In this document: positions 1-7,982 of the stretch, piece by piece
How positions within the stretch are numbered: position 1 is the stretch's first letter
Layout: the number at the start of each line of letters is the position of its first letter
Assembly (NCBI GenBank): GCA_963781025.1
Contig: CAWADU010000003.1
Location: 1,984,001 to 2,048,000 of the forward strand
Direction of reading: 5' to 3'
Source of the DNA: Tardibacter sp963781025
Lineage (GTDB): Bacteria; Pseudomonadota; Alphaproteobacteria; Sphingomonadales; Sphingomonadaceae
DNA length: 64,000 nucleotides
Translations under genes and position numbers: made by a program
Notes under the pieces: model-generated
The model's input: the letters and a program-made list of their open reading frames with translations, nothing else
Databases searched by the model: none
Told to the model about the DNA's origin: nothing

Positions 1-693
1 GCAGAGGTTGAGCTGGTGGGGATCGGTGGAACGAATGACGAAGTTCGCGCCCACGCCGCTTTCGCCGAAGAAAGGATAGCTGCCGATCTGACACCCATCG
101 TGCGCGCGTTCCACCCGCAGCAGCAGCTCCGCGACCTCGCTTTCGGCGACGATGCAGCCGATGGTATGGGACAGCATCGGCTTGCCGCCTTCGAGCTTGC
201 CGCTGAGCGCGTCCATCATGTTGAGCGCGATTCGCGGAACGCCCGCGAGCAGATAGACATTGCCGACCCGGATGCCCGGCGCGCCGGTCGCCTCGTTTTC
301 GATCAGCTCCGCGCCTTCGGGCACCCGCGCCATCCGCAACCGCCCCTCGTTCAGGCCGCCCCGGCCGGCATAATATTCGGTCAGAATCGCCTGCGCGCGC
401 GGGTGGATCACGACCGGCACCCCAAAGGCTTCGGCGACAGCGTCGACGGTGATGTCGTCATGGGTCGGGCCGATCCCGCCGGTGGTAAAGACATAGTCAT
501 GCGTGGTGCGCACGGCGTTGACGGCGCTGACGATCTGATCAGTCGCATCGCCCACCACGCGCACTTCGCCCAGACGGATGCCCTCCACGTTGAGCCACTT
601 GGCCAGATTGGCGAGGTTCGCGTCCTGGGTCCGCCCCGACAGAATTTCGTCCCCGATGATGACGAGGGCGGCGGTCCAGATTCTCTCGTTCAC
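1..693 (-). CDS. CinA-like molybdopterin-binding domain protein (partial, C-terminus outside window)
   Basis: The reverse strand encodes 231 residues from a GTG start and is still open at the window edge. The sequence has the MoaB/Mog-like fold signature of the CinA N-terminal family: an opening with 'VIIGDEILSGRTQDAN' and the glycine/aspartate motif 'TTGGIGPTHDDITVDA' at about residues 67-82. Family members are related to competence/damage-inducible CinA, whose full version also hydrolyses pyridine nucleotides; short forms like this one usually carry only the MoCF domain, so a specific reaction cannot be named. The GTG at 693 follows AGGAGG by nine bases; an in-frame ATG at 717 lies upstream of that Shine-Dalgarno and is less likely. 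It is divergent from map. Confidence 0.85.
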   Translation of the reverse strand, partial: MNERIWTAALVIIGDEILSGRTQDANLANLAKWLNVEGIRLGEVRVVGDATDQIVSAVNAVRTTHDYVFTTGGIGPTHDDITVDAVAEAFGVPVVIHPRAQAILTEYYAGRGGLNEGRLRMARVPEGAELIENEATGAPGIRVGNVYLLAGVPRIALNMMDALSGKLEGGKPMLSHTIGCIVAESEVAELLLRVERAHDGCQIGSYPFFGESGVGANFVIRSTDPHQLNLC

Positions 694-702
694 TTGGCCA
701 GG

Positions 703-708
703 CCTCCT
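703..708 (-). promoter_or_regulatory. Shine-Dalgarno AGGAGG that fixes the GTG start of the CinA-like gene
   Basis: A perfect AGGAGG (reads CCTCCT on the top strand) lies nine bases before the GTG at 693. It falls inside the extension that an alternative ATG at 717 would create, so it favours the GTG. Confidence 0.6.
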
Positions 709-761
709 GTCTGTCATCGCCCTGCTCGCAAAAACGGTACAGCGCTGCTATATGCTGATTT

Positions 762-1592
762 ATGACCAGTTACACCATCGTCGAAGCGTCGGAAGACGCC
801 GAAATCGCGGGCAGCACCATCAAGCTGCACGGCCCCGAAGGCTTTGCCGGAATGCGCGCGGCGGGAAAGCTCGCCGCCGAGGTTCTGGACATGCTGGTGG
901 CCCATGTCGTTCCCGGCGTCACGACCGACGAACTTAACCGGCTGGCGCACGACATGGTCATGGCGGCGGGCGCTGCACCTGCCCCGCTCAACTATCGCGG
1001 CTTTCCCAAGTCGATCTGCACCTCGATCAACCATGTCGTCTGTCACGGCATTCCAGGTCCAAAGACGCTGAAGGCGGGCGATATCCTCAACATCGACGTA
1101 ACGACCGTGGTCGACGGCTGGCACGGCGACACCAGCCGCATGTTCCTTGTCGGCGACGTGCCGCTGAAGGCGCGAAAGCTGGTCGACGTGACCTATGAGG
1201 CGATGATGCTGGGCATCGAACAGGCAAAACCCGGCAACACGCTGGGCGATGTCGGCCATGCGATTCAGCAATATGCCGAAAAGCACCGCTTTGGCGTGGT
1301 TCGCGACTTCTGCGGCCATGGTCTGGGCCGGGTATTTCACGACGCGCCGAACGTCGTCCATGTCGGGCGGCCGGGCACCGGCGTCGTGCTGAAGCCGGGG
1401 ATGTTCTTCACCATCGAGCCGATGATCAACGGCGGGCGGCCAGATGTGAAGGTGCTGGACGACGGCTGGACGGCGGTTACGCGCGACCGGTCGCTGTCGG
1501 CGCAATTCGAACATTCGATCGGTATTACCGAAACGGGCTGCGAAATCTTCACCGCCAGCCCCAAGGGCCTCAACGCGCCGCCCTACGCCTGA
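762..1592 (+). CDS. map: type I methionine aminopeptidase
   Basis: Removes the N-terminal methionine from new proteins in the cytoplasm. The 276-residue product has all five ligands of the dinuclear metal centre: D112 (in 'NIDVT'), D123 (in 'DTSRMF'), H186 (in 'CGHGLG'), E219 (in 'TIEPM') and E250 (in 'QFEHSI'). H95 in 'VCHG' matches the substrate-contacting histidine. Each metal ligand is offset by 15 from the E. coli enzyme, consistent with a slightly longer N-terminus. The gene starts with ATG 68 bases from the divergent CinA-like gene and faces cfa tail to tail across about 30 bases. Nothing looks unusual. Confidence 0.97.
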   Translation: MTSYTIVEASEDAEIAGSTIKLHGPEGFAGMRAAGKLAAEVLDMLVAHVVPGVTTDELNRLAHDMVMAAGAAPAPLNYRGFPKSICTSINHVVCHGIPGPKTLKAGDILNIDVTTVVDGWHGDTSRMFLVGDVPLKARKLVDVTYEAMMLGIEQAKPGNTLGDVGHAIQQYAEKHRFGVVRDFCGHGLGRVFHDAPNVVHVGRPGTGVVLKPGMFFTIEPMINGGRPDVKVLDDGWTAVTRDRSLSAQFEHSIGITETGCEIFTASPKGLNAPPYA

Positions 1593-1624
1593 CGGTTTGC
1601 AGGAAAGACGGGCAGGACGAGCGC

Positions 1625-2899
1625 CTATCCCTTCACCAGCGTGACCTGCACCGCATCGATTCCGCCGCCCCGGAAGCCGCCTTCGCAATACATCAGATAA
1701 TAGCGCCACAGCCGGTGGAAATGGTCGTCGAAGCCCTTGGGCAGGCGGCCTTCGGCAACAGCGGCATCAAAGCGCGTCCGCCAGCGTTGCAGGGTTTCGG
1801 CATAATGCGCGGCATAGCCCTGTCGATCCCGCCAGGCGAGCCCCGCCTCTTCGGCGATCGCCCGGAACCGCTGCTCGGAGATCAGCATGCCGCCGGGGAA
1901 GATATAGGTCTGGATGAAATCGGCGTTGCGCGAATAGTTTTCGAAAATCGCGTCGTCCATTGAGATGAGCTGGAGCGCCGCGCGTCCACCGGGTTTTAGC
2001 AGGCGAGCGGTGGCGCCAAGAAATGCGGGCCAAAACTCTTCGCCCACCGCCTCGACCATTTCGACGCTGGCGACGGCATCGAACTGGCCCTCCACATCGC
2101 GATAATCGGTGAGGCTGAAGGCGACCTGCTGGTCGAGATCGGCCTGTTCGATTCGCGCGCGCGCATGGGCGAGCTGCTCTTGCGAAAGCGTGATGCCAAG
2201 GACATGCGCGCCATAATCCCGCGCCGCCACTTCGGCCAGATACCCCCAGCCGCTGCCGATCTCGAGCAAGCGGTCGCCGGGCTTGAGGCTGAGCCGGTCG
2301 AGAAGGCGACGGACCTTGCGCTGCTGAGCGGCCTCCAGCGGTTCGTCCGCATGGACCGGCTCCGCGAAGATCGCGCTGGAATAGGTCATCGTATTGTCGA
2401 GCCAGGCGGCGTAGAAATCGTTGCCCAGATCGTAATGAAAACCGATGTTGCGGCGCGCGCGCGTCCGGGTGTTGGCGTGAAGGCCGCGCAACAGCCGGTT
2501 GAACAGCCGGTTCGGTCCCGATGCCCTCCCCGCCTCGCCCAGGCTGACGCGGTTAATCATGAACAGTTCGAACAGCGCGACGGGATCGGGGCTTTCCCAT
2601 TCGCCCTGCATCCAGGCACGAAACCAACCGACCGATCCGCTGACCGCAAGCCTTACCAACGCCCGCCCATTGTGCAGCACGACATGCGCGGCCGGTCCGG
2701 CCCCGCGACCGCCGAGCAGCCGTTCGCTGCCGTTAGGCAGGCGCACATGGATCGATCCATGCTCCAACCCGGCATCGATATGATCGAGCAGTCGCCGTGC
2801 CCCCGATCCGGCGATACGCGACAATACCCCTCCGCCTGTCGAGAACAGGCGGTCGGCGGTGAAAAAATGTCTGCCGCGCGAAGATGGGTGGGTCGTCAC
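1625..2899 (-). CDS. cfa: cyclopropane-fatty-acyl-phospholipid synthase
   Basis: Transfers a methylene group from S-adenosylmethionine to the double bond of unsaturated acyl chains in membrane phospholipids, which usually matters in stationary phase or acid stress. The 424-residue protein has the family's N-terminal accessory region (about 1-150), then 'IGFHYDLGNDFYAAWL' at about 152-167, and the SAM-binding loop 'LLEIGSGWGY' at 211-220, followed by the typical 'VEMVEAVGEEFW' and 'QTYIFPGGMLI' segments. It starts with GTG, preceded by GAGGG seven bases upstream. About 90 bases separate it from korB, which is read in the same direction, so it could be cotranscribed or have its own promoter. 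Confidence 0.93.
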   Translation of the reverse strand: MTTHPSSRGRHFFTADRLFSTGGGVLSRIAGSGARRLLDHIDAGLEHGSIHVRLPNGSERLLGGRGAGPAAHVVLHNGRALVRLAVSGSVGWFRAWMQGEWESPDPVALFELFMINRVSLGEAGRASGPNRLFNRLLRGLHANTRTRARRNIGFHYDLGNDFYAAWLDNTMTYSSAIFAEPVHADEPLEAAQQRKVRRLLDRLSLKPGDRLLEIGSGWGYLAEVAARDYGAHVLGITLSQEQLAHARARIEQADLDQQVAFSLTDYRDVEGQFDAVASVEMVEAVGEEFWPAFLGATARLLKPGGRAALQLISMDDAIFENYSRNADFIQTYIFPGGMLISEQRFRAIAEEAGLAWRDRQGYAAHYAETLQRWRTRFDAAVAEGRLPKGFDDHFHRLWRYYLMYCEGGFRGGGIDAVQVTLVKG

Positions 2900-2987
2900 G
2901 ATCAGCCCTCAACTTCTGGATATTGGGAGCTTTTGAAGCGATTTTCCAGTCCTGCCCGGCGGTTGCTGGCGAATCCGCTTCAGACCG

Positions 2988-4016
2988 TCAAATCTCCGGG
3001 TGCCGATCCTCAGTCACCTTCCAGGTCTGGCCCTTGGCGAGCAATGCATTGAGATTGGGCGCCTTTCCGGCCGCGGCCTGGATATTCTGGGCGACGACTG
3101 CGCTTTCATAGGTCGGCGCGGGGTCGCAATAAATCACGCCGCACGCCACCGGAAAGGCCGGGAACGGCATGTCGATCAGCATCTGCGCGACGCCCCTGTT
3201 GGTTTCGTCGTGCACGATCACGCCCGCCGCCTGCCAGTCGCCGTCGACGACATCGACCACTTCCAGCTTCAGCGCATGACGATCGAGCGTCAAACCCTTC
3301 GTGCCATTGCCGAAAAGCATGGGCTGGCCGTTTTCCAGCCAGATCTGGTTGACGGGCGCCGCTTTCTTCTCGGTGAAGTTTTCGAACACGCCGTCATTAT
3401 AGACGATGCAGTTCTGGTAGATTTCGATGAAGCTCGCGCCCTTGTTGGCGTGCGCCCGCTTCAGCACATCGGGCAGGTTCTTGTGCGTATCGATCGCCCG
3501 CGCGATGAACCGGCCGCCCGAACCCAGCGCAAAGGCGCACGGCGCCGTCGGCCGGTCAACCGATCCGAACGGCGTGGACGGCGACTTGGTGCCGACGCGG
3601 GACGTGGGCGAATATTGGCCCTTTGTCAGTCCGTAGATCTCGTTGTTGAACAGCAGCACCTGGCAATCGAGGTTGCGGCGCAGCAGGTGCAGCATGTGAT
3701 TGCCGCCGATCGACAGTCCGTCGCCGTCGCCCGTCACCAGCCAGACGTCGAGTTCGGGATTGGCAAGCTTCACGCCCGTCGCCACAGCAGGCGCGCGGCC
3801 GTGGATGGTGTGGAAGCCATAGGTCGCCATGTAATAGGGAAAGCGACTGGAACAGCCGATGCCGCTGACGAACACCGTCTTTGCGGGGTCCGCGCCGATT
3901 TCGGGCATGGTCCGCTGGACGGCCTTCAGGATCGCATAATCGCCGCAGCCGGGGCACCAGCGCACTTCCTGGTCGGAAGCGAAGTCCGCGGCCGTCAATT
4001 TGGTCATCTCGTTCAT
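2988..4016 (-). CDS. korB: 2-oxoacid:ferredoxin oxidoreductase beta subunit
   Basis: Thiamine-diphosphate subunit of a 2-oxoglutarate (or related 2-oxoacid):ferredoxin oxidoreductase, which decarboxylates the 2-oxoacid, forms acyl-CoA and reduces ferredoxin. The N-terminus has 'CPGCGD' and 'GIGCSS', cysteine motifs of the beta subunit. The ThDP/Mg site is visible as 'GDGDGLSIGGNH' followed by 'LLFNNEIYGLTKGQ'. The start chosen is the ATG at 4016, one base after the TAA of korA (TAAGATG); a frame extension to 4037 would overlap korA without reason. The product is 342 residues. It depends on the adjacent alpha subunit; substrate preference cannot be read from the sequence. Confidence 0.93.
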   Translation of the reverse strand: MNEMTKLTAADFASDQEVRWCPGCGDYAILKAVQRTMPEIGADPAKTVFVSGIGCSSRFPYYMATYGFHTIHGRAPAVATGVKLANPELDVWLVTGDGDGLSIGGNHMLHLLRRNLDCQVLLFNNEIYGLTKGQYSPTSRVGTKSPSTPFGSVDRPTAPCAFALGSGGRFIARAIDTHKNLPDVLKRAHANKGASFIEIYQNCIVYNDGVFENFTEKKAAPVNQIWLENGQPMLFGNGTKGLTLDRHALKLEVVDVVDGDWQAAGVIVHDETNRGVAQMLIDMPFPAFPVACGVIYCDPAPTYESAVVAQNIQAAAGKAPNLNALLAKGQTWKVTEDRHPEI

Positions 4017-4017
4017 C

Positions 4018-5913
4018 TTAAGCCACTGCCTCCACACCCAGCGCTTTCTCGATCGCCGCTTCTATCTCGCTGATCTTGAAGGGCTGGCCGGATACCTTGT
4101 TGAGCGGGCGCGCATCGACCAGATACTGATCGCGCAACACCGTCTTCAGCTGGCCGGTGTTCATTTCCGGCACGATGACATTGTCATAGCTCCTGAGCAG
4201 CTCGCCAAGGTTTTTCGGCAACGGCCAGACGTGGCGGATATGGATGTGGGACACATCCCTGCCTCTGGCGCGCTGGCGCCTGACCGCCTGGTGGATCGGC
4301 CCGAAGGTCGATCCCCAACCGACGATCGCGACCTTGCCCGACGTCTTGCCCAGGCACACGTCCTGCTCGGGAATGTAATTGGCGATACCGTCCACCTTGG
4401 CCTTGCGGAGATCGGTCATCGCCTGGTGGTTGGCGGGGTTATAATCGAGATTGCCGGTGCCGATCTGCTTTTCGATGCCGCCGATGCGATGCATCAGGCC
4501 GGGGGTTCCGGGCTTGATCCAGGGACGCGCGAGTTTGGCATCGCGCGCATAGGGCATAAGCGGCTGGCCCTCGGCCGGCAGATCCTCGTGGAACTGCACC
4601 GGGAAGGGTTCGTATCCGGCCATGTCCGGCACGGCCCAGGGCTCTGCGGCATTGGCGATATAACCATCCGTCAGCAGCATCACCGGCGTCATGAACTGCA
4701 CCGCGATCCGGCAAGCCTCGATCGCCGCGTCGAACGCATCGACCGGCGAGCGCGCCGCGATCACCGGCATCGGCGCATCACCGTTGCGGCCATAGACCGC
4801 CTGATAGAGATCCGACTGCTCGGTCTTCGTCGGCAGGCCGGTCGAGGGGCCGCCGCGCTGCGAATTAACGACAACCAACGGCAGCTCGGTCATGATCGCA
4901 AGGCCAAGCGCCTCGCCTTTCAGCGCGATGCCGGGACCCGAAGATGACGTGACGCCAAGCTGTCCGGCATAGGACGCGCCGATCGCCGACGCGATCGCGG
5001 CGATCTCATCCTCTGCCTGGAAGGTGGTGACGCCGAATTCCTTCAATCGCGACAGGTGATGCAGGATCGCCGAAGCCGGCGTGATCGGATAGCCGCCGAA
5101 GAACATGGGCAGGCCGGCAAGCTGCGCGCCCGCCACCAGACCCAGCGAAATCGACTCGGCGCCGGTGATCGTCCGGTAAAGTCCCGGCGCGGCCGGTGCC
5201 GGATTGACGTGATACTGCTTCATCGGGCCGCCGATTTCGGCCGTCTCGCCATAGGCGTGGCCCGCATTCAGCGCAGCGATATTGGCATCGGCAATCGTCG
5301 GATTTTTTGCGAACTTGCCCTTCAGCCAGTCGATGAGTGGCTGGCGGTCGCGATCGAACATCCACAGCGCCAGGCCCAGCGTCCACATGTTCTTCGACCG
5401 CAGCGCTTCCTTGTTGCCAAGGCCGAAAGGCTTCACCGCATCAAGCGTCAACTGGCTGATGTTGAAGGCGACGACCTGCCATTTCGCCAGGCTGCCATCC
5501 TCCAGCGGATTCTGCTCATAGCCCGCCTTGGCGAGATTGCGGGCGGTGAACTCGCCGCTGTCGGCGATGATGAGGCCGCCGGGCTTCAGCGCACCGGCGT
5601 TGGTCTTGAGCGCCGCCGGGTTCATCGCGATCAACACATCGGGCTCATCGCCCGCCGTCTCGATATCGCTCGAACCGAAATTGATCTGGAACGCCGACAC
5701 GCCGAAAGTGGTGCCCTGGGGCGCGCGAATCTCGGCGGGGAAATCGGGGAAAGTGGCCAGGTCGTTGCCGGTGAGCGCGGTCGATAGCGTGAACTGTCCG
5801 CCGGTCAACTGCATGCCATCGCCGGAATCGCCGGCAAAACGCACTACCACGGCATCGACATTGGTCGCGCCGGTGTGGCTTTCATCCTCTATCGTCTTGG
5901 CCAAAGTCGCCAT
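4018..5913 (-). CDS. korA: 2-oxoacid:ferredoxin oxidoreductase alpha subunit (gamma-alpha fusion)
   Basis: The 631-residue protein joins the gamma domain (about residues 20-200, opening with 'VVRFAGDSGDGMQLTGGQF') to the alpha pyrimidine-binding domain (about 230-480, with 'FFGGYPITPASAILHHL') and a C-terminal transketolase-like region. This gamma-alpha fusion is the two-subunit KorAB/OorAB-type arrangement. It is the first gene of the korAB pair and is translationally close to korB (one-base gap). Such enzymes coexist with the NAD-linked 2-oxoglutarate dehydrogenase in many aerobic alphaproteobacteria. An electron acceptor is not encoded next to it; the 7Fe ferredoxin at about 28.1-28.4 kb is a possible partner by inference only. 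Confidence 0.93.
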   Translation of the reverse strand: MATLAKTIEDESHTGATNVDAVVVRFAGDSGDGMQLTGGQFTLSTALTGNDLATFPDFPAEIRAPQGTTFGVSAFQINFGSSDIETAGDEPDVLIAMNPAALKTNAGALKPGGLIIADSGEFTARNLAKAGYEQNPLEDGSLAKWQVVAFNISQLTLDAVKPFGLGNKEALRSKNMWTLGLALWMFDRDRQPLIDWLKGKFAKNPTIADANIAALNAGHAYGETAEIGGPMKQYHVNPAPAAPGLYRTITGAESISLGLVAGAQLAGLPMFFGGYPITPASAILHHLSRLKEFGVTTFQAEDEIAAIASAIGASYAGQLGVTSSSGPGIALKGEALGLAIMTELPLVVVNSQRGGPSTGLPTKTEQSDLYQAVYGRNGDAPMPVIAARSPVDAFDAAIEACRIAVQFMTPVMLLTDGYIANAAEPWAVPDMAGYEPFPVQFHEDLPAEGQPLMPYARDAKLARPWIKPGTPGLMHRIGGIEKQIGTGNLDYNPANHQAMTDLRKAKVDGIANYIPEQDVCLGKTSGKVAIVGWGSTFGPIHQAVRRQRARGRDVSHIHIRHVWPLPKNLGELLRSYDNVIVPEMNTGQLKTVLRDQYLVDARPLNKVSGQPFKISEIEAAIEKALGVEAVA

Positions 5914-6136
5914 GATAATCCCCAGAAACCCATTCTTGCCGGAACTCCTACGCGTTCAACGCGGCCCGCACAAAGCAGAAAAGCTGACAGATGGAAAAGC
6001 ATAGCCTTAGCCACGCCAGGCGCGCGGGACCGGCACGCCGATATGATATGGGGTTCGGCAATCGCTTGATAAAGAGGCGACGGTGGACTTCAAAATCTTC
6101 CACACCCCAACCTGACCAGACCAAGGCCGCCCGCAC

Positions 6137-6607
6137 ATGACCGATCTGCCCTATCGACCCGGCGTTGGCGTGATGCTGCTGAACAGCCACTGCCACGTCT
6201 TTGTGGGACAGAGGATCGATAACACGGCCGAGGCATGGCAAATGCCGCAGGGCGGTATCGACGAGGGCGAGGATCCGCGCCAAACGGCATTGCGCGAACT
6301 CGAAGAGGAAACCGGCATCGGGGCCGATCTCGTGGATATCATAACAGAAACGGCCGACTGGCTGACATATGATCTGCCCGAGGATTTGATAAGCAAATTA
6401 TGGAAGGGGCGCTACCGGGGCCAGCGCCAGAAATGGTTTCTCGCGAAATTTCTGGGCGAGGACCGGGATGTCAATCTGGCGACCCCGCATCCTGAATTTC
6501 GCGCGTGGAAATGGGCCGAGGCTCACGAGCTGCCGCACATGATCGTACCGTTCAAGCAACAGCTCTACGCCGAAATCCTCGGCGTTTTTCGTCCCTGGTT
6601 GAAGTAA
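6137..6607 (+). CDS. rppH: RNA pyrophosphohydrolase (Nudix)
   Basis: Removes pyrophosphate from the 5' end of primary transcripts, which starts RNase E-dependent decay. The 156-residue protein opens with the RppH-type 'YRPGVGVMLLN' and 'AWQMPQGGIDEGE', and contains a complete Nudix box at residues 39-61 (G-x5-E-x7-REUXEEXGU) with the metal-binding glutamates in 'RELEEETGI' (53-61). 'KWFLAKF' and 'FRAWKWA' are further hallmarks of this subfamily rather than of generic Nudix enzymes. ATG start; convergent with the small csbD-like gene 12 bases downstream. Confidence 0.95.
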   Translation: MTDLPYRPGVGVMLLNSHCHVFVGQRIDNTAEAWQMPQGGIDEGEDPRQTALRELEEETGIGADLVDIITETADWLTYDLPEDLISKLWKGRYRGQRQKWFLAKFLGEDRDVNLATPHPEFRAWKWAEAHELPHMIVPFKQQLYAEILGVFRPWLK

Positions 6608-6619
6608 CGCGCGGCGCGG

Positions 6620-6811
6620 TCACGCCCGGTCGACGACCCGCTTCACACCCGCCTTCACTTTGCCCTTCACCTGCTGCGCTTCGCCTTTACGCTCCTGCGC
6701 CATGCCTTTGACTTCAAGCCCGGGCTTCTTGGCCGCCCGGCCTGCCGCCTGCTTGACGTTGCCGGCCGCCTGGTTGGCAATGCCCTTCGCCTTGTCGGTA
6801 ATGCTGCCCAT
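6620..6811 (-). CDS. CsbD family stress protein
   Basis: A 63-residue, lysine- and alanine-rich hydrophilic protein with the CsbD pattern 'ITDKAKGIANQAAGNVKQ' followed by a second 'KGMAQERKGEAQQVKGK' copy of the same amphipathic repeat. CsbD proteins are abundant under general stress in many bacteria, but their molecular role is unknown. The frame is open far upstream, but the ATG at 6811 has a good AGGAG seven bases before it and begins exactly where the family begins. Convergent with rppH and divergent from aroQ across about 190 bases of non-coding DNA that presumably holds both promoters. Confidence 0.85.
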   Translation of the reverse strand: MGSITDKAKGIANQAAGNVKQAAGRAAKKPGLEVKGMAQERKGEAQQVKGKVKAGVKRVVDRA

Positions 6812-6997
6812 GACGTTCTCCTTGGTAGGAGTCGAAATGCCCGTGCTGGCGGCCAGATAAACGGGGGGAGAATCCAGCAGCGCCAGCATGGAATAAATGC
6901 TCGGGCAATGCCCCGGTTCCCCGATTTCAGCTAAAGCTAGGCAGGCCGTGCATGGACTCCTATAAGACGCGCTTCTGGAATTGAGGAGCATGGCTTC

Positions 6998-7441
6998 ATG
7001 GCCGGAGAAAAGCCGGTGATCTTCGTTCTGAACGGCCCCAACCTGAACCTGTTGGGCCTGAGGGAACCCGAAGTCTACGGGCATGACACACTCGACGACA
7101 TCGCCGGACGGCTTGAAGACCGAGCCGGTGAACTGGGCGTCACGGTCGATTGCCGCCAATCCAATCATGAGGGCCATCTGATCGACTGGCTGCACGAAGC
7201 AAATGCCAGGGGGGCCCGGGCGGTCATCATCAATCCGGGCGGCTATACCCACACCTCCGTCGCGCTGCACGACGCGATAAAATCGATCGCGGTGCCCGTG
7301 ATAGAGGTGCACCTGTCCAACCCGCACGCGCGCGAGGCATTCCGCCACAAGAGCTATGTCGGGCAAGCGGCGAAAGGCACGATCGCGGGTTTCGGCGCGC
7401 TTGGATATCTGCTTGCGCTGGACGCGGCGGCGCGCATCTGA
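6998..7441 (+). CDS. aroQ: type II 3-dehydroquinate dehydratase
   Basis: Third step of the shikimate pathway, in the cytoplasm: converts 3-dehydroquinate to 3-dehydroshikimate by the dodecameric type II enzyme. The 147-residue protein shows 'LNGPNLNLLG' at 11-20, the catalytic tyrosine Y27 in 'EPEVYG', the flexible lid region after it, 'NPGGYTHTS' at 79-87 and the active-site histidine H105 in 'EVHLSN'. It is the first gene of aroQ-accB-accC, a common alphaproteobacterial grouping; 48 bases separate it from accB. Confidence 0.96.
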   Translation: MAGEKPVIFVLNGPNLNLLGLREPEVYGHDTLDDIAGRLEDRAGELGVTVDCRQSNHEGHLIDWLHEANARGARAVIINPGGYTHTSVALHDAIKSIAVPVIEVHLSNPHAREAFRHKSYVGQAAKGTIAGFGALGYLLALDAAARI

Positions 7442-7489
7442 CAGGGAAGCCCGACGCATGAATAATCAAAAGGTAAAACAGGGGTTCAA

Positions 7490-7969
7490 ATGACCAATTC
7501 AACGGCCAAGGGCGCAGCCATGAAGGTCAATTCCGATCTTATCCGGCAGCTCGCGGAGCTTCTGGATGCGAGCAACCTCAGCGAGATCGAGGTCGAGGAC
7601 GGCGATCGCAGGATCCGCGTCGCCCGGCATCTGAATGCCGCGGCCGCGCCCATCGCCTATGTGCCTGCGCCAGCCCCCATCGCCGCGCAACCCGCGGCTG
7701 AAACGGCGGCGCCCTCCGCCTCGCACGAGAATCACCCCGGCGCTGTCAAGTCGCCGATGGTCGGCACTGTCTATTTGACGCCCGAGCCGGACGCGGCGCC
7801 CTTCATCAGCGTAGGCGCGCAGGTGAAGGCGGGCGACACGTTGCTCATCGTCGAGGCGATGAAGGTGATGAACCCGATCGCAGCCCCGAAGGCCGGCCGC
7901 GTCGTCAGGATCATGGTCGAAAGCGCGCAGCCGGTGGAATTCGATCAGCCGCTCGTGATCATCGAATAG
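7490..7969 (+). CDS. accB: acetyl-CoA carboxylase biotin carboxyl carrier protein
   Basis: Carries biotin between the carboxylase and carboxyltransferase halves of acetyl-CoA carboxylase, the first committed step of fatty acid synthesis. The 159-residue protein has an N-terminal helical segment ('SDLIRQLAELLDASNLSEI'), an Ala/Pro-rich linker at about 50-80 and a biotinyl domain whose biotinylated lysine is K125 in 'EAMKVMN'. The ATG at 7490 follows AGGGG by about six bases; the Met at residue 11 (7520) is an alternative and would begin nearer to the usual family start. accC follows after 13 bases. Confidence 0.95.
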   Translation: MTNSTAKGAAMKVNSDLIRQLAELLDASNLSEIEVEDGDRRIRVARHLNAAAAPIAYVPAPAPIAAQPAAETAAPSASHENHPGAVKSPMVGTVYLTPEPDAAPFISVGAQVKAGDTLLIVEAMKVMNPIAAPKAGRVVRIMVESAQPVEFDQPLVIIE

Positions 7970-7982
7970 GACCGCCGGGGGG

